Positions 56,961 through 64,000 of a DNA stretch of 64,000 bases are shown piece by piece. Position 1 is the stretch's first letter. Each line of letters opens with the position of its first letter. The notes beneath the pieces were generated by a model, which saw nothing but the letters and a program-made list of their open reading frames with translations, searched no databases and was not told the DNA's origin. The position numbers were made by a program, and so were the translations under genes. The stretch covers positions 12,812,854 through 12,876,853 of the forward strand of contig NC_045147.1 of assembly GCF_008831285.2 (NCBI RefSeq), given 5' to 3'. This stretch comes from Nymphaea colorata. Lineage: Eukaryota; Streptophyta; Magnoliopsida; Nymphaeales; Nymphaeaceae.

Positions 56961-58740
56961 TAATGTTTGGACATAAAATAAATGTTATATGTTGATAGTA
57001 AGATCCACATCTAACGTACTCTCGTTACATATACAAAACTCACTTTTCAATCAAAGCTAGTTATGTGTACAGCCCTAGACATGAAAAATTTATGCACATA
57101 GTGTGTAGCAACCAAAATACTCCCATTAAAGTAATAAAAAAATATCCAAACTACCCATTATTTTATAAAACCTACCCTCCACCGCCATTGGTGCATTCTT
57201 GATGTGTGCACGCGAACTCAACATGAACTCCAATTGCAGAACATCAAGATATGGCTGCCTCTAGATAATGTCATTCCACAGGCCATGCTGTGAATAGACG
57301 GTACCTCCACAGCCGCCTGTCCTCCTTGATTGCAAGTCAATGGCCCATGATGATATCACTAATGATAGATCCACTTCTGACCTTACCCTTGGTTGATGCC
57401 AAGTGGTACAGGAAATTTGCTGCGTTACAATGCAGTCCCGATAACAAATGTAGAATGTCTTCCTCCGCTTACTTACAAAGAGCTCGGTAACTGGAAATCA
57501 ATCCGTTTTAACGCACCCTCAAAACTGAGAAATAGCAGACCATTCAATAATGTGCATTTTTTTTTCACAGACTGCATAATATGAGGCCGTTGCCATACGA
57601 TCCAAATCGCCAGGAACAATTTCTATCCAAGGAGTTAAGCCCCTGCTCCTTCTAAGACGCAATCTGCATGCACTCGCGGATTCCGAATCCTTGTCGACGT
57701 TCAAGTGGCGTGAGGGTGGGAGTCTGGCACTCCTAGGAAGAGGGGGTTTTTGATGGTGCACAGGCAGCCACGAGTCGGTCACAAAGAAGCGAGTCGAGAG
57801 CTTGTGCTTACCGTTCTAGAAGAAGCGACGTCAAGCAGCTTCAAAGAAGTCCATCGTCAGAAGCCGAGGCATCAGCATCGGCAGCGCATTGACATCGGTT
57901 GCGGACCACACATGAACTGAAGGGTGTAGTGCATAAGTGATCTACGGCAGCATGTGCACGTCATTCGAGACACTACCCAACCCGAGCACCACCTAAAGAG
58001 AGATTATGCAGCTGATGGTGGGGCAACATCAAATTTCATGAGTTGTTTTAACAATAACAGAAATATCTATAATTAATACAATTTTAATATTAACAAAAAA
58101 TGTCTATCATGGACAAAAGAACCATTAAAAAAATTTAGTTATTTGATAAATGTAAATTTTTTTATTTTGTATATGCGTATTATTATGACCAATATACTTA
58201 CTTAAGCACTAAATTTTGTTCCGTTCATAATGTTATCTAATTATCTCTTCAATATTTTTTAATCTTATAAACATTGTTTCATACTTATGTTTAATATTAT
58301 CTTATACATCAATTTGTTTTCTTATTATCTCATAAATATTTTATTATCAGATACTTATAGTTAGTGTTGTCTCATACATCTGTCTGTCATCTCATTATTT
58401 TCTAAATCTTTTGTTGTTTCTATTTTCTAAATCTTTTGTTGTCTCGTAAACATAATTTCATACTTATGTTTAGTGTTATCTCATACCTCTCTGTTTTTTC
58501 TCATAAATCTTTTGTTATCTCATAAACATTATCACATGTTTATTTGTTATCTCACGTATATGCCTATACAATGTTTAAACATAAAAGTAAGTGTGTATAA
58601 TGGTAGTAGAGCTCACATCCAGCATACGTTCGTTACGTACACAAAAACACCATACAGAACTTGCACTGGGGGCAAAAGAGAATGAGAGAGAGAAAAAAAA
58701 AAGTTAGAGAGAGATAGAAAGGGAGGGTTGCCAACACTTG
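56960..58740. other. Duplicated block D, copy C, unidentified
   Basis: It matches copy B (45835-46735) and, further on, copy A (18751-19870). The minus strand has an open run at 57519-57782 with WIEIVPGDLDRMATASYY. A second TTATCTCATA array lies at 58230-58580. No family recognised and no intact gene. Confidence 0.5.
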
Positions 58741-59340
58741 TTCAAAGAACTTGAAAGTCGGGAAAGTGGCAGTTTCAAATGGTTACCGTCAAGAAAACAA
58801 GTTGGATTGCGGCCTATTTGTGGTTGCAACTAATGGATCAGCTTTAATTGGCCTTCAAATTCAAGACGGACCATTGTTTTCACATCTGAATGGTGAAGAT
58901 AGATTCCGGTTGCAGCTTTTATATTTGATAATGCAGATATCAGGTAACGCCTTAGACTGCAAGTATTTTTAGAGCTCATATCTTTATATTTTTGAGCTGC
59001 TTGTTATAAGTTGCTAATTGTAGTGGTAAACTTTTTTATGAATTGGAGTCTTTAGATGAGAGTTTTATAAATTGATGGAGCCCGTGATCAGCTCACTACG
59101 GCCCGTTTGTTTTAGCAAAATCCAATGGTCCTACGGTCTCCTCGCCAAAAGCTCCCCGGCCCAATGATACTATGTTGAAATTGGGTTATGTCTGCCGAAG
59201 AACTGGTATTATGTAGAAGTTTGAGTTCTCTAAAAATTTTGGAAACCTTAGTTTTTAAAAATTGGTGGGCTACTTATTTGAAAATGTCCAATTCCCTTAG
59301 GAATTTAACAACAAGTTAGTAGGTAAATTAGAAAATTGGT
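58740..59340 (+). other. Duplicated block E, copy C, unidentified, joined to CYP89A-4
   Basis: The + strand is open over 58751-58972 (LIGLQIQDGPLFSHLNGEDRF), with copy A frame-broken. About 57 bases around 59098-59155 are extra relative to copy A. Similarity to block E ends near 59340 at TGGTTAA, where P450 leader-like sequence (GAGAAGGTTCATCCAGACG) begins: a duplication breakpoint. Confidence 0.5.
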
Positions 59341-59396
59341 TAAGAGAAGGTTCATCCAGACGAAGCAGAGAGTGCAGAGAAGGTTTACAGTTGGCC

Positions 59397-59404
59397 TATA
59401 TAAA
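59397..59404 (+). promoter_or_regulatory. TATA box of CYP89A-4
   Basis: TATATAAA in the same AGGAAGCACACAATTCC context as copy 3. A uORF MCFLLYFRFLR follows at 59573-59608. Confidence 0.65.
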
Positions 59405-59771
59405 AGGAAGCACACAATTCCGAAATATGGCCTTGGTAGTTGCGCAGGGAGAGTGACGAAGCAGAGAAGGTACATCCAGACGGGTTTTCTGCTCCCTCTC
59501 TGAATTTCCTTTTTCCCCAACAAGTGAAGAGATGCCATTTTGATGTGCAGTAACATTCTCTCGTCTGAACGGATGTGCTTTCTTCTGTATTTTCGCTTTC
59601 TGAGATGAAGGAAATTCGATTTCGTTCCTTTTATTCTTGAGGAACAGCGACAAACCCCAATACCCTCCTAAGGTTTCTGTTGATTTCGCTCCAAATCTGA
59701 GGAGCAAAGTGGGAGCCAGCAGCCTGTCTCATCCCCCCAGCCCCGAAACTCTGCAAGCAGGAGGAGCCAAC

Positions 59772-60685
59772 ATGGATTCCTGGATTATCTTCTTCCTCAC
59801 CCATTTCACCATCTCGGTCTCTCTCATTCTTGTCGGCCTCCCACCTGGAATCGGCAAGTAGAACAAGAAGATCCCACCTGGCCCAAAAGGACTCCCCATC
59901 ATAGGCAATTTGCATCAGCTTGGCTTAAGATTCTTCGAGGTCGAACCCATTTTGCGCAAGCTAAGAGCACAGTATGGCCTTGTCTTCAGCGTCCGCTTTG
60001 GCCCTCGGACGGCCATCTTCGTGGCTGCCAGGGGCGGAGGGAGGGGGTGGGGGTCGGGCCATGGCCCCGGTGAGCTCAGGAATTTTTTTTTCTTTTTTAC
60101 ATTAAAAGTATCAAATTTTTTTAGTTTGGCCCGACCGGTCGCTCCTCGTCGCTCGTCTTGGCCCAACCCTAGCCTGGCCTGCAAATCGTCTTGGCCCGAC
60201 CCTAGAAAAAATCCTGGCTCCACCCCTGGTCGCTCTGCCCATGACCTCGCGCACCAAGCCCTGGTTCAAAGTGGCGCAACGTTCGCCGGCCGGGCTCCAA
60301 ACAGCAATCAGCACAACATCAGCCCGCTACGGCCCCTTGTGGCGGCGCCTCTTCCGCCGTAACCTTATGGCCGAGGTCCTCAGCCCCGCCCGAACCAAGT
60401 CCTTCGCGGAAGGCCGTGAGTGGGTGTTGACTCTTCTGTTGGGGAGGCTCAGGACCGAAGCCGATGCAAATGAAGGCATAGTCGTCCCGGTGAGGATCTT
60501 TCAGCACGCCATGTTCTGCTTGCTTCTGGTCACGTGCTTTGGCGAGAAGGTAGAGGACGACGTGGTCCAAAAGGTGGAAACGGCACAGCGCACTGCGCTT
60601 CTAGCCTTTGGGTGATTCAACATGCATCTTCCCCATACTCGGCAAGATCTTCTTCCGGCAATGATGGTGCGACCTGTTCTGTTGT
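59772..60685 (+). pseudogene. CYP89A-like P450, copy 4, truncated by gypsy-2
   Basis: It matches the first half of copies 1 and 3 (MDSWIIFF anchor, proline hinge, C-helix region). Lesions: TAG for lysine in the lysine run (59857-59859), a 200-bp MITE (60029-60228), loss of about 30 bases around 60298, an extra three bases near 60343 and a TGA for arginine (60613-60615). The sequence stops at the CGACCTGTT codons where gypsy-2 begins. The I-helix, K-helix and haem loop are not in the window. Confidence 0.94.
60029..60228. mobile_element. hAT-like MITE in CYP89A-4 (200 bp)
   Basis: The element is absent from the three other P450 copies, which gives exact borders. Ends CAGGGGCGGAG and CTCCACCCCTG form an 11-bp inverted repeat with one mismatch. 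The flanks GTGGCTGC (60021-60028) and GTCGCTCT/GC (from 60229) fit a decayed 8-bp duplication of GTCGCTGC. The terminal CAGGGGCGGAG and the 8-bp duplication point to hAT. Confidence 0.75.
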
Positions 60686-63359
60686 TGTCACGACCTAATT
60701 TTTGTTACCATTTTTTTTTTTTTATAATAACGAAAGCAACATTGAGTCAGGAGAAAAACCAAATCAAATCAAACATTTATTGATTTCAACAATAAATACA
60801 CTTGGACCCAAATAACTAAAGTAATCATAATGCCCAAAACCGAGGTAGTGTCGAGATTGCCAATTTCCGACCATTACAAGACTGAGGTTGTCACTCCGAA
60901 AGCTTAAAATCTATCAAGAACTATATGTAAAGATAGAAAGAAGGGTCATAATTCCTCTGAGTATGCAAAAATCCAACCTAGAATGGAACATGGCACAACA
61001 AAATAATATTTGATTTTGTAATATAAATTCATATAAGGGCCTTATGAACCACTACCATAAGTTTCCAAATCTTGACACATATTGCAGTTGCGACTCATTA
61101 ACAAAAACGAAGTGTGCACAACCTCCAAATTTTCATAGGCTTCTAACCGTAGTTTTCTGGCAATATCATGGTCATCGTGCCGAGCGACAACAGAAATCCC
61201 CGTGGGCACAACTCACGGGCAGAACACAACATATCTTCACCAAGCGATCCAACAGAACGAGGGTACTTACAGTGAAGCCTCCTGATTTATCCCAGATCGC
61301 CGCTGCATCAGCATGGCCCCTCTAAGAATCCGGTTTGAGGGACAATGGTAGCTCGCTCCCCAACATAAACAAAACAAAACCCCGGGCCGCCCAATGCCGA
61401 GTGGACCCTTCAGTATAGACAAAGGAGTGTACGACAACAGTGATCTCACGTGCGCCACTACTTCTCAAAACAAAACCAAATACTGGGTAAAAACACAAGC
61501 TCGCACTCGCATAAACCATTACACAAAGACCATATTTCGCTTTCAAATTTCAAATGTGAAGGTTTCTCATCATTAAACATCTTCTATCACCTCTCACAGA
61601 AACCGCAATTAGGCTAAGTTTTCCTAAACAACAAAAATAAGTTATTTTATAACGTGATTTAATGGCAACAGAACAAGTTGAGCATACATGCAACAATACA
61701 TGGTATCTCACGTTCAAAAATTTAAATAATAATATTGTAATCATATATAGAAACAGGGATATCTCATAACCCTTCCTCTGAAATTTTAAACAAAACTAAG
61801 GGTATTAACGAGCAAATACAACATAACATTTCGCTTTTTCACCGAAATTGCAACCAATTTAATCAAAACCCCCTTTTTGCAATTTTTTAGAACTTAGGGG
61901 GTACTAATACGCTATTTCGTTTGAAATATGCGGCTGTTGAAAATAAAGTTACTCAGTATAAAAGCTTTTTCGAAAATTTCGCTAATGACAAAACGTTCAA
62001 GCCTAACCCCCTTCTCATTTTCACGTTGGCTTTCTCTCTCTTCACGAGAGCTCTTCCGTCGTCTCGTTCGACCGACGGTGGCTTTCATGGGGAAGAAGAG
62101 ATCGCCTTCCTCCAGCGGATTCCGACGCCACGGTTCCACATGAGCTCTCCTTCATCTCCTCCTCGTTCGTTCGGCGGTGGATTTTCCACCTATCATGAAG
62201 GAGGAACAGAACCAGAGAGGGCGGAATCTGTCTTTCTCTTTGGCATTCTGCGGCGTGGAGTAGAGATTGTGGAAGGGACCTTGAGGATCCCTGCTCCCAC
62301 AGACGACAGAGAGAAGGAGGGCCATCGACCTTTCCTTTGTCCAGCGGCAGCGGTAGAAACCACTGACCCAACCAGAGAGTGAAGCTAGGTTCCGTCGGAA
62401 TACTAGCGGAGCGGTCGAGGGCGACTGGACTCTCACTTCATTTCCCTCTCTCTCTCGACATTCTCCGGCGACGAGAGGACCAAAGAAAAAAAAAGGGAAC
62501 GGTGAACATATCAGAAAAAAAAAAAGAAAATCGAACGCCCCCATAGGCCACTGGAGTTATATTTCGTGGTTGCGTGAATCTCCGAGGGGGGAAGAAAAAA
62601 GCTTGAGGCAAACAGCGACAACAAGGAAAACAAGAGTCATTCCGTTTGGCTAACGTATGCAAAAATCGAACCCTGCTGTCGACGTTAGTGGCAGAAACAG
62701 AGGAGTCGAGCAGAGGAGTCGAGGGCTTCGTTCTTCACGGAAGAGGAGGACATGACTGGGGTTTCTGTCTAACGCTGGAGATTCGAGGACATAGCCGACT
62801 CTCATAGTATCATCCTAATCATTCCCCCTTATTATTTTCACAACTACGCCATTTCGTTTCATCCATGCTTGTATGATTTCATTTTCAGGAAATCCATGAT
62901 AGTTAGAAACAAGAGTTCTGGTATAACATGAAATCTTCAACTAGTATAATATGCGCATAAATATCTATCCACTAAAAACCAAACAGAAAAACACAAAGGC
63001 TACATGTGGGTATACATATATAGTTCCTTACGCATATTTATCTATGAGCAGTCAAATTTATAGGGACTACATGATGCATTCATAGCTAAATATTCCCATA
63101 CCCTTTTCAAATCCAAGATGACTTTCCACCAACCTAGCGCTGCAACAATAAGGGATGATTATTTTTCAATCTCTCTCAAGGAAATCAATCACCCGTCATT
63201 TTTCTTTCCTCTTTCTTTCTTTTCGTAACTGCTCCCTCTATGATTTAATTGACAGTTTCCTTTTTATGTAACCGTCAATTAAATCTACCACTTATAATTC
63301 CTTCTTAATTTTAACGTTTCAATAGTTTATGGAAACCAAATACAATCAGGAATCTTACA
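60686..63359 (-). repeat. 3' LTR of gypsy-2 (2.67 kb)
   Basis: On the minus strand it starts TGTAAGATTCCTG next to the polypurine tract and ends GGTCGTGACA at the P450 border. It is homologous to the solo LTR 38121-40964 but clearly diverged. No protein-coding feature of its own is supported. Confidence 0.92.
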
Positions 63360-63373
63360 TCCTCCCCCCTAAA
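63360..63373 (-). other. Polypurine tract of gypsy-2
   Basis: The minus strand reads TTTTAGGGGGGAGGA directly before the LTR start TGTAAGA, the plus-strand priming site for reverse transcription. Confidence 0.8.
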
Positions 63374-63405
63374 AAGAAATTTCGTCTTTGAAATTTGAGT
63401 GTACC

Positions 63406-64000
63406 TTATTGAAACAATTGGAGATAACTCTTTCTCATGTCCTCTTCTGGCTCCCACGTACATTTTTTGATGCCATGATGCTGCCGTTCTACTTGAACTA
63501 GTGGGATGTTCTTCTTTCGCAACACATGTTCCTTTCGGTCTACAATTCGAAGCGACTTTTCTTTTGTTGTCATGTCCTCTTGCAGATCAACTTTTTTGTA
63601 GTCTATCACATGTGATGGTTCAGGTATATACTTCCTTAACATCGGCACGTGAAATACTTGATGAACATGGCTATGCTGTGGTGGGAGTGCGATTCGATAT
63701 GCAACTTCTCCAACTTTTTCCAGAATCTCGAACGGACCAATGTATCTTGGACTCAATTTTCCCTTCTTTCCAAATCGAAAAACACTTTTAGTGGGTGATA
63801 TCTTGACAAATACATGATCTCCTGCATCAAAAGCCAACTCTGTCTGTCGTTGGTCTGAGTAACTCTTTTGTTGACTCTGAGCAGCCAAAAGTTTCTTTCG
63901 GATCATGTTGACTTGGTCAGTGTAGTGTTGGATTACTAAAGGATCATCAATTTTGTTGTCTTCTATCTCAGTCCAACATGATGGTGATCTTTAAGGTCGG
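63406..64000 (-). CDS. gypsy-2 integrase C-terminus with chromodomain-like tail (partial)
   Basis: The minus-strand frame is open from the window edge to the stop at 63406. It shows the post-core helix (RKKLLAAQSQQKSY), the GPF/Y-like module (GDHVFVKISP; LSPRYIGPFEILEKVG), VHQVFHVPMLRKY and, at the end, TWEPEEDMRKSYLQLF, which resembles the end of a chromovirus chromodomain. Such domains direct integration. No stop or shift is visible here; whether the rest of pol is intact cannot be seen. Confidence 0.88.

Larger units (their letters stand above)
60686..64000 (-). mobile_element. Ty3/gypsy chromovirus (gypsy-2), partial, right end outside window
   Basis: On the minus strand an integrase C-terminus with chromodomain-like tail is followed by a polypurine tract and a 2.67-kb 3' LTR that abuts CYP89A-4. 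The large LTR and chromodomain fit the Del/Tekay type. The remaining pol, gag and 5' LTR lie beyond 64000. Confidence 0.92.

Noticed and set aside
62042-62371. Minus-strand ORF in gypsy-2 LTR
   Set aside because: It overlaps the + frame in GC-rich LTR sequence and has no domain or homologue in the window.

Overview
The window is nuclear DNA of a flowering plant. It carries intronless CYP89A-type cytochrome P450 genes, LTR retrotransposons of plant Ty1/copia and Ty3/gypsy type whose primer-binding sites match plant initiator tRNA-Met (TGGTATCAGAGCC), a plant LINE, and remnants of an LRR receptor-like kinase. There are no bacterial operons, CRISPR arrays, or rRNA or tRNA genes. I cannot name the species.

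Host genes: four tandem copies of one P450 gene, all on the + strand. CYP89A-1 (23246-24754) and CYP89A-3 (49330-50838) are full-length 502-codon genes with every P450 signature. CYP89A-2 (29905-36701) has a broken start and is split by a 5.3-kb Copia element. CYP89A-4 (59772-60685) has stops, a small MITE and a gypsy insertion that removes its 3' half. The copies sit in a larger segmental duplication whose unit, in approximate order, is: LRR-kinase pseudogene, unidentified blocks D and E, P450, GAGCTCGA-rich repeat, block G. The units differ in which transposons they carry, so their history can be partly ordered.

Layout: 1-5139 is a Ty3/gypsy element (minus strand, left end outside the window) with an internal 300-bp inverted duplication. 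5140-16130 is LRR-kinase pseudogene copy A, split by two nested Copia elements (5969-10842 and 10985-15741). 16130-20300 holds blocks D and E, split by a deleted Copia element (17295-18745). 20300-25000 is the upstream region and CYP89A-1. 25466-29500 holds repeats, a candidate TIR element and a second copy of the P450 upstream region. 29500-36900 is CYP89A-2 with its Copia. 36945-40964 is repeats and a solo LTR. 40965-46775 is LRR copy B with a LINE, then block D. 46776-48950 is tandem repeats and Copia gag relics. 48950-51040 is CYP89A-3. 51085-59340 is repeats, LRR copy C with the same LINE, then D and E. 59397-60685 is CYP89A-4. 60686-64000 is a second, large-LTR gypsy chromovirus (minus strand) running off the right edge.

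The two intact P450 genes differ at 31 of 502 residues by my hand count, with five consecutive changes in the B-C loop (substrate recognition site 1). They also differ in the promoter (copy 1 lacks the TATA box of copy 3) and in an upstream ORF. I see no convincing new multi-gene system. The most informative signals are the divergence of the two live P450 copies, the unidentified duplicated blocks D and E, and the structural oddities of the retroelements.
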